Shown: positions 53,226 to 62,067, numbered from the stretch's first letter. The stretch is 64,000 nucleotides of DNA from Sporosarcina sp. FSL W7-1349 (GCF_038003045.1 NZ_JBBOOK010000001.1:2542001-2606000); one strand, 5' to 3'. The notes: generated by a model from the letters alone, not told the origin. A program made the numbers and translations.

Positions 53226-54104
53226 TTAACGGCCCAACCGATTGCCTTGGGCGTCGTAATCATAAAATCCTTTTCCCGTCTTTTTGCCAAGTTCGCCTTT
53301 TTCCACTTTTTCAGTAACAGTCCGCGACGGCTTATCCTTTTCATCACCACTTTCGTCATACCGCTGCTTCCGAACGAGGTAATGTACATCCAAGCCAGTC
53401 AAATCCATCAGTGCGAATGGACCAATCGGATGATTCAATGCTTTCATGCAGGCAAGATCGATCTCTTCCGGCGTCGCATAGCCATTTTCATAGAGAAAGA
53501 TCGCCTCATCTGTTAATTTTCCAAGAATTCGATTGGCAATGAAACCTGAAATCTCCTTGTTGAGCAACACGGGCACTTTCCGGATGCTCTCCACGAATTC
53601 CACACTTTTTGCAGCAGTTCCCTCAGAAGTATGAGGACCTTTCACCACTTCAACCAGCTCCATGACAAGGGCAGGATTAAAAAAATGGATATTGCAAACA
53701 TTTTCCGGCCGGCTGACAGCATCGGCTATTTTCGAACTGACGATGGTCGAACTATTTGTTGCCAATATCGTATCGGGGGCAACAAGCCGGTCGAGCTTCG
53801 TAAACAACTCTCGCTTGGCATCCAATTTTTCAACAATCGCTTCAATGACAATATTGGCATTCTCCATTTCTTCAATTTCGGTCGTAAAGGTGAGGCGCCT
53901 GAATGCCTCCCCGACCTCTCTCCTTGAGTATCTCCCTTTTTCGACCCGCCGTTCCATCTGCTTTTCCAGAAAATGCTTCGCATGCTGGAGGCTTTCCTGT
54001 GAAATATCCTGTAACACGACTGGATAACCCGCAAGCGCACAGACCATCGCAATTTGCGACCCCATCGCGCCAGAACCTGCGACAGCTACGTTATTTATTT
54101 CCAT
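53226..54104 (-). CDS. 3-hydroxyacyl-CoA dehydrogenase
   Basis: A 292-aa NAD enzyme of 3-hydroxybutyryl-CoA dehydrogenase size: Rossmann GSGAMG near residue 10, NSSTIVSSKIA, the catalytic HFFNPALVMELVEVVKG and NHPIGPFALMDLTGLD. It resembles paaH at 21741-22610 in architecture but is clearly divergent. In this operon it would oxidise 3-hydroxyacyl-CoA formed after ring opening. Spaced 52 bp from the upstream acyl-CoA dehydrogenase. Confidence 0.9.
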   Translation of the reverse strand: MEINNVAVAGSGAMGSQIAMVCALAGYPVVLQDISQESLQHAKHFLEKQMERRVEKGRYSRREVGEAFRRLTFTTEIEEMENANIVIEAIVEKLDAKRELFTKLDRLVAPDTILATNSSTIVSSKIADAVSRPENVCNIHFFNPALVMELVEVVKGPHTSEGTAAKSVEFVESIRKVPVLLNKEISGFIANRILGKLTDEAIFLYENGYATPEEIDLACMKALNHPIGPFALMDLTGLDVHYLVRKQRYDESGDEKDKPSRTVTEKVEKGELGKKTGKGFYDYDAQGNRLGR

Positions 54105-54156
54105 TTTCTATATTCACTCCATCCTTCACACTAAGAACCATCTCACCCGACATTTT

Positions 54157-55308
54157 TTATTGGTTTGCTTGCAACACATCCCGAGCGATAATAATCCGCT
54201 GCACTTCACTCGTCCCTTCGTAAATGGTCGTGATTCGTGCATCCCGGTAAAACCTTTCAATTGGATAGTCGGATACATATCCCATGCCGCCATGGATCTG
54301 AACCGCTTTATCGGCGACCCGGTTAAATACTTCGGAGGCATATAACTTGGCCATAGCGGCTTCTTTAATCGCTTTCTTTCCGGCGTCCAACAGGTTCGCA
54401 GCTTTCAGCATTAGCATGCGGGCCGCTTCCGTTTCCGTCGCCATATCGGCCAGCATCCATTGAATCGCCTGATTTTCTGCAATCGGTTTTCCGAATTGCT
54501 CTCGTTCTTGCGCATAAGAAGCGGATAATTCAATTAACTTTTTACAGGACCCGACTGCTCTGGCGGCAAGCCCCACCCGGCCTTCGCCTAAAATTTTCAA
54601 TGCCGACATATACCCCATGCCGACTTCTCCAATGACATTCTCCTCCGGCACCTCACAATTATCGAAAATCAGCTGAGCCGTATAGGAGCCACGCAACCCC
54701 ATTTTTTTATCCTGCTTGCCGATGGTCAGCCCGGGAAACTCTTTTTCCACGACGAATGAAGTGATTCCCCCTTTTGCCCCTTTTTCTTTATCCGTCAAAG
54801 CGAACACTGTAAAAACATCTGCGATCGGTGCATTGGTGATGAAATGTTTGGTCCCATTGAGTATCCATTTATCTCCGCGCTTTTCTGCGGTCGTCGCTAA
54901 GTTTGTCGCATCCGATCCCGCTCCCGGCTCCGAGAGGGCGAACGCACCGATCTTTTTACCGATTGCCATATCCGGCAAATACTTCTGTTTTAGTCTTTCG
55001 GAACCCAATCGGACCAAGCCGACACTTCCAATTCCGGTGTGAGCGCTAATCAAGGTGGCAAAGCCATTACTGGAACGTCCCAATTCCCCTAGGACGGCTG
55101 CTTTTCCAACAACGCTTAAGCCGATTCCACCGTATTCTTCCGGTATGCTCATTCCAAACAGGCCTAGTTCCTTCGCTGTCTCCACTAGGTGTCCAGGAAT
55201 ATGATCTTCCTCTTCAATTTGTTGGGCAAGAGGCTCCACCTCCTTGTCCACAAAGTTTCGAACCATTTGTTTGATTTGATCGATTTCAGGCGCTAATGTA
55301 TCCAGCAT
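54157..55308 (-). CDS. Acyl-CoA dehydrogenase (short/medium-chain type)
   Basis: A 383-aa FAD enzyme with the usual signatures FALSEPGAGSD, KHFITNAPIADVF and the catalytic glutamate in IYEGTSEVQR. It is nearest in style to butyryl-CoA or dicarboxyl-CoA dehydrogenases. Electrons would go to ETF, which is not in the window. Likely role is dehydrogenation of pimelyl-CoA or its shortened products. Confidence 0.9.
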   Translation of the reverse strand: MLDTLAPEIDQIKQMVRNFVDKEVEPLAQQIEEEDHIPGHLVETAKELGLFGMSIPEEYGGIGLSVVGKAAVLGELGRSSNGFATLISAHTGIGSVGLVRLGSERLKQKYLPDMAIGKKIGAFALSEPGAGSDATNLATTAEKRGDKWILNGTKHFITNAPIADVFTVFALTDKEKGAKGGITSFVVEKEFPGLTIGKQDKKMGLRGSYTAQLIFDNCEVPEENVIGEVGMGYMSALKILGEGRVGLAARAVGSCKKLIELSASYAQEREQFGKPIAENQAIQWMLADMATETEAARMLMLKAANLLDAGKKAIKEAAMAKLYASEVFNRVADKAVQIHGGMGYVSDYPIERFYRDARITTIYEGTSEVQRIIIARDVLQANQ

Positions 55309-55338
55309 TGCAATTCCTCCATTCTATTTGTGTATGGA

Positions 55339-56088
55339 TTAATCCATCATGCTTTGTCCTCCATTGACAGACAGTACTTGGCCTGTGATCCAATCTGACA
55401 AAGACGATAATAAAAAAAGGACGGCCCCCTTTACATCATCCGGTGTTCCTAGCCGTTTCAATGGATATTGTTTTAAGATTTTATCCAATGTAGCAGCTTC
55501 ATACGACTGCCCTTGATCGATCAGTCCTAGCGAAACCGTATTACATTGAATCTGATGGCGTCCGACCTCTTGCGCCAAGGATTTTAGAAAACTGACCGCG
55601 CCGCTTCGGGCAGCTGCAGATATGATCAAATTCCGGTCACCGGTACGGGCAGAATCTCCTATAATATTTATCAATTTACCTTCCTTTTGTTCTATCATAT
55701 CCGGAATGAACACATGTGCCAGATGGACAACTCCATAGAGGCACACATCTACCTCCCGTCTCCATTCATCGGGGCTGTATTTAAAAAAAGGTTTGTACTG
55801 TGCATAGCCGGCATTATTTACAATCGAATGGACAAAGCCGAGCTCCGACTCAATCGTATCCTTCATATGCTGCACATCTTCCAGCGAAGCAAGATCCCCT
55901 TTCACCAAGGTAACCTGGCCTCCTGAATTCCAGATCATTTCCTTCGTTTCCTGCGCTTCCTCTTCCGAAGTTTGGTAGTGAAGCGCCACATGGGCCCCTT
56001 CTTCCGCCAGCGCTGTCGCAATCGCTCTTCCGATTCCTTTTGCAGCACCGGTAACCAACACTGTCCTTCCCTTTATGCCAAGATCCAT
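55339..56088 (-). CDS. SDR-fold protein lacking catalytic residues
   Basis: A 249-aa SDR homologue with an intact cofactor loop TGAAKGIG (13-20), NNAG (91-94) and SVNGGQSMMD end. Ungapped alignment to the neighbouring BadH-like enzyme puts G144, S157 and R161 where the catalytic Ser, Tyr and Lys belong (SDR Ser-Tyr-Lys replaced by Gly-Ser-Arg). It should bind NAD(P) but not catalyse the usual hydride chemistry. The ATG at 56088 follows GGGAGGG with six bases of spacing; the long frame extending upstream lacks support. It may be a structural partner of BadH. Confidence 0.8.
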   Translation of the reverse strand: MDLGIKGRTVLVTGAAKGIGRAIATALAEEGAHVALHYQTSEEEAQETKEMIWNSGGQVTLVKGDLASLEDVQHMKDTIESELGFVHSIVNNAGYAQYKPFFKYSPDEWRREVDVCLYGVVHLAHVFIPDMIEQKEGKLINIIGDSARTGDRNLIISAAARSGAVSFLKSLAQEVGRHQIQCNTVSLGLIDQGQSYEAATLDKILKQYPLKRLGTPDDVKGAVLFLLSSLSDWITGQVLSVNGGQSMMD

Positions 56089-56180
56089 TTCCATCCCTCC
56101 CATGCGTGCATAGCTGCTTGAACGAACCTTACAAAAGAAGAAAAGCCGCACTATCCAATGTAGTGACGGCTCCCCCAACA

Positions 56181-56927
56181 TCAAATCATGGTCAAACCGC
56201 CACTGACGGAGAGCGTTTGGCCTGTCACATACTCCGCATCTTCCGAAACGAAATAAGCGACTGCCCCCGCGATATCTTTTGGCTGTGCCAATCGGCGAAG
56301 GGGGATCGCTTTTTCCAAAGAGTTGGCAAGCCCTTCGAATTCTTCCCCGATCTTTTGGAATAGAGGTGTATCGGCAGGTCCAGGAGCGACGCAATTCACG
56401 TTCAATTTATGACGTGCCATCTCACGCGCCAACGTCTTCGTGAACGCTACAACACCACCTTTTGCGGCGGAATAGACTGCTTCCCCGCTCGATCCGACTC
56501 GGGCGGCATCCGAAGCGATATTGACCACCTTTCCATAGCCATTTTCAATCATGAGAGGTAAAATTTCTTTGCAAGTATTGATTTGGCCAAGCAGGTTAAT
56601 ATTGATGATTTTTTGCCAAGTGTCAGGCTCACTCTGGAGGAACGGCTCCACTTTGTCCCATCCCGCATTATTGATCAACACATCGATTTTTCCGTAATGT
56701 TGGACAGATTCCTTCACGGCGTTCTGTACGACTTCCAAATCGGAGACATCGCAATAGACCGCTTTCGCTTCATTGCCCTCTTCCTCGATCAGCGCAACTG
56801 TTTCCTCGGCATTTTCTTTATTGATATCCGCCACGACGACCTTCATCGCTTGCGAGGCAAGGACTCGGGCAATCTCCCTTCCCAAGCCGCTCCCGCCACC
56901 TGTCACAAATGCAATCCGCTTTTCCAT
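56181..56927 (-). CDS. badH: 2-hydroxycyclohexanecarboxyl-CoA dehydrogenase (BadH-like SDR)
   Basis: A 248-aa SDR with TGGGSGLG (9-16), NNAGWD (87-92) and catalytic S139, Y152 and K156. The stretches NIASDAARVGSSGEAVYSAA and LSVSGGLTM are those of Rhodopseudomonas BadH as I know it. BadH oxidises 2-hydroxycyclohexane-1-carboxyl-CoA to the 2-oxo compound. The ATG at 56927, behind GGGGGAATG, is preferred to the longer frame. It lies 22 bp downstream of the ligase gene. Confidence 0.85.
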   Translation of the reverse strand: MEKRIAFVTGGGSGLGREIARVLASQAMKVVVADINKENAEETVALIEEEGNEAKAVYCDVSDLEVVQNAVKESVQHYGKIDVLINNAGWDKVEPFLQSEPDTWQKIININLLGQINTCKEILPLMIENGYGKVVNIASDAARVGSSGEAVYSAAKGGVVAFTKTLAREMARHKLNVNCVAPGPADTPLFQKIGEEFEGLANSLEKAIPLRRLAQPKDIAGAVAYFVSEDAEYVTGQTLSVSGGLTMI

Positions 56928-56949
56928 CGGACATTCCCCCATCCTTTGC

Positions 56950-58593
56950 CTACCCCATCGTATGAGTAGAGATATTTTCATTTATCATTTCACGAAGCTT
57001 GAATTTTTGGATTTTTCCACTCGCAGTAGTCGGCAGCTCGTCCATCAATTCAAGATATTCCGGCCAATATTGCTTTGCGATCCCTTTTTCCTCCAGAAAT
57101 TTTTGTATCTTCTCCTTCGTCAGCGGAGCCCTATCCTCTTTCATCTTGACGACAGCGCAGGCCTTCTCTTGAAGACGATCATCCGGGACCGCCACGAGCT
57201 GAACAGTTTCAATATCCGGATGTTCATAGAGGACATTTTCAACGTACGCAACTGGGATATTTTCACCGCCTCGGATGATGATGTCTTTGACACGTCCGGT
57301 AATTCGGATATAGTCGTCCTCATCCATCACCGCGCTATCCCCCGTAGTGAACCAGCCGTCCTGGAATTCGGCTTTCGTTTCTGTAATTCGTTTCAAATAG
57401 CCGACAAACAAAGCTGGTCCTTTGCACATCAGATAGCCTTCTTCATGAGGCGGCAATGTGTTCCCCGATGGATCGACCACTTTCACTTCCATATCCGGAA
57501 ACGCTTTACCATCCGTACCCGTAATTTTTTCTTCCGTATCGTCCACCAAGGTGATGGTCACCATGCCATTTTCCGTTTGCCCCCAACCCGTCAAGATGGC
57601 ACATGGCAACGCTTTACGCGCCTCCTTTACGAGAACACGCGGGATCGGTGCCCCGACTGCAATGAAAATCCGAAGAGAACTTACATCATTTGTGCTCGCT
57701 TTTGCCGCTTTGACAGTATCTTGTAAAAACGGCGTAGCACTCGCCGTGAAGGTGATGTTTTCTTTCTCAATCAATTCAAGGAACTCTTCCGGATTCCAAA
57801 TATCCTGGAAGACACCTGTTCCTCCATAGATGATCGGTAAATTGACACCATAAAGAAATCCTGTCTGATGCGCGAACGTCGAAGCCATGAAAATAGTATC
57901 CTCAGGCGTCAACGATAGATGATCGACCCAATAGGAAGCCGCGATATTAATCGTATTATGCGTATGCATAACTCCTTTTGGATCTCCTGTCGTTCCTGAA
58001 GTGAAGATGATTTCCGTCACTTCATTCGGATCATGGATAATTTCATCAAGTACGGCGACATCCCTCCGTTTTTCCCATGGCTCTGCAAGTAAGGAATCGA
58101 AAGACTTCATGCCTGGCGGGATCTTGTCCCCCAGTACGTAGACATGTTCCATGGAAGGCCATTGCGGCAGTAGTTTGCCAATCATCTCTGCATATTGGAA
58201 CCCTCGGAACTCGTCGGGAATGACAATCATTTTGGACTCTGCCATCTTCACCATAAAACCAATTTCACGTTCCCGGTAAATCGGGATCAATGGATTACTG
58301 ATCGCTCCGATACGCGTAGCGGCAAAATATAAAATGACGAACTCATTCCAATTGGGAAGTTGGAATGAAATGACGTCTCCTTTTTTCAAACCGATTTCCA
58401 ATAGTCCGAGTGCAACGCGATCGACCAGTTCACCAAGTTCTTTATACGTATAGCGGCTTTTTTTATCAATAATCGCAACTTTATCCGGAGACTTTGCAAT
58501 TTGTTCATTTAGGTAGTCCAAAATTGTTTTATTCGGCCACTTTGATTGATAGTTATTCAGATAAGCAGAGTCTAAGATTGTCTCATATCCCAT
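56950..58593 (-). CDS. aliA: Cyclohexanecarboxyl-CoA ligase-like acyl-CoA synthetase (AliA-like)
   Basis: A 547-aa ANL-superfamily ligase: ATP loop FTSGTTGDPKGVMHTH, GWGQTENG, the TTGDSAVMDEDDY hinge region and the catalytic lysine in TASGKIQKFKLRE. The N-terminal layout and the operon partners fit AliA, which activates cyclohexane- or cyclohexene-carboxylate. Related acids could also be substrates. It lies 19 bp after badI. Confidence 0.82.
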   Translation of the reverse strand: MGYETILDSAYLNNYQSKWPNKTILDYLNEQIAKSPDKVAIIDKKSRYTYKELGELVDRVALGLLEIGLKKGDVISFQLPNWNEFVILYFAATRIGAISNPLIPIYREREIGFMVKMAESKMIVIPDEFRGFQYAEMIGKLLPQWPSMEHVYVLGDKIPPGMKSFDSLLAEPWEKRRDVAVLDEIIHDPNEVTEIIFTSGTTGDPKGVMHTHNTINIAASYWVDHLSLTPEDTIFMASTFAHQTGFLYGVNLPIIYGGTGVFQDIWNPEEFLELIEKENITFTASATPFLQDTVKAAKASTNDVSSLRIFIAVGAPIPRVLVKEARKALPCAILTGWGQTENGMVTITLVDDTEEKITGTDGKAFPDMEVKVVDPSGNTLPPHEEGYLMCKGPALFVGYLKRITETKAEFQDGWFTTGDSAVMDEDDYIRITGRVKDIIIRGGENIPVAYVENVLYEHPDIETVQLVAVPDDRLQEKACAVVKMKEDRAPLTKEKIQKFLEEKGIAKQYWPEYLELMDELPTTASGKIQKFKLREMINENISTHTMG

Positions 58594-58612
58594 TATTACT
58601 CCTCCTTATTTG

Positions 58613-59416
58613 CTATCCTCTAAATTTTTTAAAGTCCACAGGGCGTTTCTCCAGAAAAGCATCTCGTCCTTCCGCGGATTCTTCCGTGTTGTAAAACATG
58701 GCTAGGCTGCCCATCGCCATTTGTGTAATACCACTGATGTTTGCCGAATCTGCGTTGAATGAGTATTTCAACATTTTGATGGCTGTCGGGCTCTTTTCAG
58801 CAATTTTTCTCGCCCAATCCTCCGCAGCGGCCATCAATTCTGAAGCCGGTACGATTTTATTCACCAGTCCCATTTCCTTTGCCTCTTCTGCGGAGTACTT
58901 CTCGCATAAGTACCAGATTTCCCTTGCTTTTTTCTCTCCTACAACGCGGGCCAAATAAGCCGAGCCGAAGCCGGCGTCATAGCTGCCCACTTTCGGGCCG
59001 GTCTGTCCGAAGATAGCCGTTTCGGCTGCAATGGTCAGGTCGCAGATGACGTGAAGCACATGCCCGCCTCCGATGGCATAGCCATTCACTGCCGCGATGA
59101 CCGGTTTGGGAATATTCCGGATCGTATGATGCAATGCTTCGATTTCCATTCCGATACCGCCGCCAAGCCCGCCAGAACCATCATATCCGCTATCATCCCC
59201 CTTTTTGCTTTGGTCGCCTCCCGTGCAAAATGCTTTCTCTCCGACACCAGTTAAAATAACGGCCCCAATCTGGTTGTCATCCCACGCATCCCGAAAGGAC
59301 CAAATCAGCTCCTTTACGGTCAGAGAGCGAAAAGCATTATACACTTCTGGTCGGTTGATGGTGATCGTTGCCACCCCATCCTCTTTTTTATAAATCACAT
59401 CTTGTAATTCCATGTT
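58613..59416 (-). CDS. badI: 2-ketocyclohexanecarboxyl-CoA hydrolase (BadI-like)
   Basis: A 267-aa crotonase of the MenB/BadI subgroup. AFCTGGDQSKKGD, GYAIGGGHVLHVICDLTIAA, and PKVGSYDAGFGSAYLARVVG with D146, then KKAREIWYLCEKYSAEEA, all follow BadI closely. The enzyme cleaves the ring of 2-oxocyclohexane-1-carboxyl-CoA hydrolytically to pimelyl-CoA. MenB (naphthoate synthase) is the alternative, but no menaquinone genes are near and BadH/AliA neighbours decide for BadI. The ATG at 59416 follows GGAGG. Confidence 0.87.
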   Translation of the reverse strand, partial: NMELQDVIYKKEDGVATITINRPEVYNAFRSLTVKELIWSFRDAWDDNQIGAVILTGVGEKAFCTGGDQSKKGDDSGYDGSGGLGGGIGMEIEALHHTIRNIPKPVIAAVNGYAIGGGHVLHVICDLTIAAETAIFGQTGPKVGSYDAGFGSAYLARVVGEKKAREIWYLCEKYSAEEAKEMGLVNKIVPASELMAAAEDWARKIAEKSPTAIKMLKYSFNADSANISGITQMAMGSLAMFYNTEESAEGRDAFLEKRPVDFKKFRG

Positions 59417-59444
59417 GTCGTCCTCCATTTCCTATTTTGAGAAA

Positions 59445-60602
59445 TCAATACGGTCGATACTCTTTTCCAATGATCTCTTTGGCAATGACAAATTTATTCG
59501 CCTGGGCCGTACCATCCCCGATTTCCAAACCGATCACATCCCGCAAGCGCTGCTCCAGCGGCATCTCCTCCGTATAGGCATAATGCCCATTTAGCAACAT
59601 GCACTCGTGAATAGCTTCTTGACTCATTTTAGGGCCGAGCCATTTCACGGATGACGCTTCTTTGGAATGCTTTCTTCCTTGATCTCGCAGCCATAGACCG
59701 CGATAGGCTTGCCATTTGATCAATTCCAAGTTGGTGTAATGGGTAACGATCGGAAAGGAGACGCCCTGGTAGGTCGCCAATGGTTTTCCGAATGAATGCC
59801 GGTTCTTCACATGTTCGATCGTTTCATCAATGCTTTGGAACGCCGCTCCGGCACATTGGAGCCCGATGAGCAAACGACTTAAGTCGAAACCGTTCATCAC
59901 TTGGGCAAACCCGCGATTCTCTAGGCCAATCAAATTCTCAGCCGGCACTTCCACATCATTCAGATAAACGGAGCCTCTTCCGATCAGCTTATTCCCCATA
60001 TCGTCATAGCCTTTGCATTCCACCCCCGGGAGATCGGTAGGAACGATGAATGCGCTGATCCCCCGGCTTCCCGCATCTAGGTCGGTCTTGGCAAACACGA
60101 TGAACATATCACCGATTGTCGCCGCGCTGATTCCGGACTTTTCACCGTTCAGGATATAATGATCCCCTTTCCGCCTAGCAGTGGAAAGGATGCCGCCTGC
60201 ATCTGTTCCCGCCGCCGGTTCGGTAATGGCGACACCGACCACTTTTTCGCCGCTCGCAATTTGAGGAAGCCACGTTTTCTTCAATTCTTCCGTCGCGTGA
60301 TTACTAATGATCTCTGACGCTAGGGCATTTAACATGACCGCATACGTCAAATTGAAATCTCCCCTGCCGATTTCCTCCGCAGCTATACCGGTCATGACGC
60401 AATCCGCGCCGCTCCCCCCGTATTCTTCCGGGATCCGAAGTCCGTTGACGCCCAGTTCCCCAAGCTTTTTCCATAAATGCCGAGGGAAGGTATTGTCTCG
60501 ATCCCATTTCGTATACTGGGGAAGGAGTTCTTTCAGTGAAAAGTCCCGCAACATCTCCTGAAAAGACACCTGTTCAATATCAAAATCAAAATTCATCTTC
60601 AT
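59445..60602 (-). CDS. aliB: Cyclohexanecarboxyl-CoA dehydrogenase-like acyl-CoA dehydrogenase (AliB-like)
   Basis: A 385-aa member of the acyl-CoA dehydrogenase family with ITEPAAGTDAGG and a divergent C-terminal active-site loop, IGDGTAQANK, carrying Asp where most members have the base Glu (YEGT). The substrate loop also departs from the usual WITNA form (SGISAATIGD). Such changes fit a ring substrate, as expected for AliB. The ATG at 60602 behind GGGAG is used. It lies between badI and another acyl-CoA dehydrogenase gene. Confidence 0.78.
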   Translation of the reverse strand: MKMNFDFDIEQVSFQEMLRDFSLKELLPQYTKWDRDNTFPRHLWKKLGELGVNGLRIPEEYGGSGADCVMTGIAAEEIGRGDFNLTYAVMLNALASEIISNHATEELKKTWLPQIASGEKVVGVAITEPAAGTDAGGILSTARRKGDHYILNGEKSGISAATIGDMFIVFAKTDLDAGSRGISAFIVPTDLPGVECKGYDDMGNKLIGRGSVYLNDVEVPAENLIGLENRGFAQVMNGFDLSRLLIGLQCAGAAFQSIDETIEHVKNRHSFGKPLATYQGVSFPIVTHYTNLELIKWQAYRGLWLRDQGRKHSKEASSVKWLGPKMSQEAIHECMLLNGHYAYTEEMPLEQRLRDVIGLEIGDGTAQANKFVIAKEIIGKEYRPY

Positions 60603-60677
60603 CCACACTCCCATCAGATGGTCTTATTTAAACGGATCCAAGGGTTATGTAACCGTTTGCAATCAAGTCTTTGGGAA

Positions 60678-60704
60678 GGGGAAGCATCGTCAGTGGGCTT
60701 CCCC
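60678..60704 (-). other. Intergenic hairpin between two acyl-CoA dehydrogenase genes
   Basis: GGGGAAGC and GCTTCCCC pair across an 11-base loop in the 114-bp gap. There is no T run on the minus strand, so partial termination or mRNA processing is likelier than full termination. Confidence 0.5.
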
Positions 60705-60716
60705 CTTTACCGCGGA

Positions 60717-61919
60717 CTAGATGGTCTGTTCGACTTTCCAGGCAGGGAGCATTTGATTCAGCAGCTTATCTTCCCGGTACCCAAGTACGTATTCCGCCTG
60801 CATGATCGTATGGATTTCACGTGTCCCTTCATAAATGACCGGCGCCTTGGAATTTCGCAAGTAACGCTCGACCGGGTACTCATCCGAATAACCGTAAGCC
60901 CCGTGGATTTGTACGGCATCATCCGCTGCTTGATTGGCAAAATCACATGCCTGCCATTTGGCGAGCGAAGTCTCTCTCGTGTTCCGTTTGCCCGCATTCT
61001 TTAATTCTCCGGCGCGGTACACGAGCAATCTGCTCATCTGATAACCCGCTTCCATCTTCGCAATCATCTGCTGGACAAGCTGATGCTTGCCGATCTCTTT
61101 GCCAAACGTTTCACGTTCGTGGCAATAGTTCACACTCGCCTCCAGACAAGCCATGATTTGCCCGACAGCTCCGGCTGCGACAGTGAAACGGCCGTTATCC
61201 AGTGCTGCCATGGCAATTTTAAATCCTTCGCCCTCTTTGCCAAGCAGATTTTCTTTCGGGACTTTCACATCTTCAAAGAAAAGTTCCCCCGTATTCCCCG
61301 CGCGGATTCCCAATTTCCCTTTGATCGCTTTTGATGAGAACCCCTCCCAACTACGTTCTACGATAAATGCTGAAATCCCTTTATGTTTTTCTGCACGGTC
61401 ACCCGTATAAGCAAACACGATGAAGTTGTCCGCAATGTCACAGAGAGAGATCCAGGTCTTCTGACCATTGAGGATATAGTGATCCCCCTCGCGCTTCGCG
61501 GTCGTCTCCAGAGCCGCGACATTCGAACCGGCCCCGGGCTCCGTCAAACCGAAGGCCCCAATCTTCTCACCCTTCGATTGGGGAATTAAATATCTCCTCT
61601 TTTGTTCCTCCGTCCCCCACTGCAATAACGTCATACTATTCAATCCCGTATGGACGGAGACAGCCGTCCGGAAAGCGGTATCTCCCCGTTCCAATTCTTC
61701 ACAAACGATGGCTAATGAATTATAGTCCATCCCGCTTCCGCCATATTCTTCTGGAATGCACACCCCCATCAAACCGAGTTCGGCAAGCCGTTTGAATATT
61801 GCTGGATCGGACTGGCCGGCACGATCCCATTCCCCGATGTACGGCATAATTTCCTTATCCACAAAACCTCGTACCGTATTGCGCAACATTTCCTGCTCTT
61901 CTGTAAAAGTAAAATTCAT
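60717..61919 (-). CDS. Acyl-CoA dehydrogenase
   Basis: A 400-aa FAD dehydrogenase with FGLTEPGAGSN, KTWISLCDIADNFIVFA and the catalytic glutamate in VIYEGTREIHTIM. The C-terminal half recalls glutaryl-CoA or pimelyl-CoA dehydrogenases but no specific residue settles this. The start at 61919 (MNFTFTEEQ) follows AAAAGGAG; the frame upstream is the operon leader. It is the first gene of the operon. Confidence 0.88.
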   Translation of the reverse strand: MNFTFTEEQEMLRNTVRGFVDKEIMPYIGEWDRAGQSDPAIFKRLAELGLMGVCIPEEYGGSGMDYNSLAIVCEELERGDTAFRTAVSVHTGLNSMTLLQWGTEEQKRRYLIPQSKGEKIGAFGLTEPGAGSNVAALETTAKREGDHYILNGQKTWISLCDIADNFIVFAYTGDRAEKHKGISAFIVERSWEGFSSKAIKGKLGIRAGNTGELFFEDVKVPKENLLGKEGEGFKIAMAALDNGRFTVAAGAVGQIMACLEASVNYCHERETFGKEIGKHQLVQQMIAKMEAGYQMSRLLVYRAGELKNAGKRNTRETSLAKWQACDFANQAADDAVQIHGAYGYSDEYPVERYLRNSKAPVIYEGTREIHTIMQAEYVLGYREDKLLNQMLPAWKVEQTI

Positions 61920-61952
61920 ATCCATTCTCCTTTTCGTTTTGATCGGAAATGT

Positions 61953-62067
61953 AAAAAGCCAATTCAAATAGACTTCAGGCATGCTGGAGTCAAATTGAAC
62001 TGGCTTCATGTCTACGTCACAACCCCTGGCGAAGGGTTTTTGCAGACTAGGCAGATTTTGGCTTTTT
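61953..62067 (-). promoter_or_regulatory. Candidate attenuator in the alicyclic-acid operon leader
   Basis: On the minus strand AGCCAGTTCAA (complement of 61995-62005) pairs with TTGAATTGGCT, extended inward by GACT/AGTC and CAG/CTG, and followed by TTTTT at 61953-61957, a good intrinsic terminator. An upstream AAAAAGCCAA (complement of 62058-62067) is perfectly complementary to TTGGCTTTTT (complement of 61953-61962) and would compete. Between them, GTCTGC/GTAGAC encloses AACCC/GGGTT. Class not recognised. Confidence 0.6.

Noticed and set aside
56089..56394. Long N-terminal extension of the residue-poor SDR
   Set aside because: Antisense to the end of the BadH-like gene; GGGAGGG marks the start at 56088.
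58613..59416. MenB, naphthoyl-CoA synthase
   Set aside because: The fold subgroup is shared, but the operon has AliA- and BadH-like genes and no menaquinone genes, and the sequence follows BadI.
61920..62009. N-terminal extension of the acyl-CoA dehydrogenase from an upstream ATG
   Set aside because: The extension is encoded by the leader hairpin; AAAAGGAG lies right before the internal ATG and homologues start at MNFTFTEEQ-like sequence.
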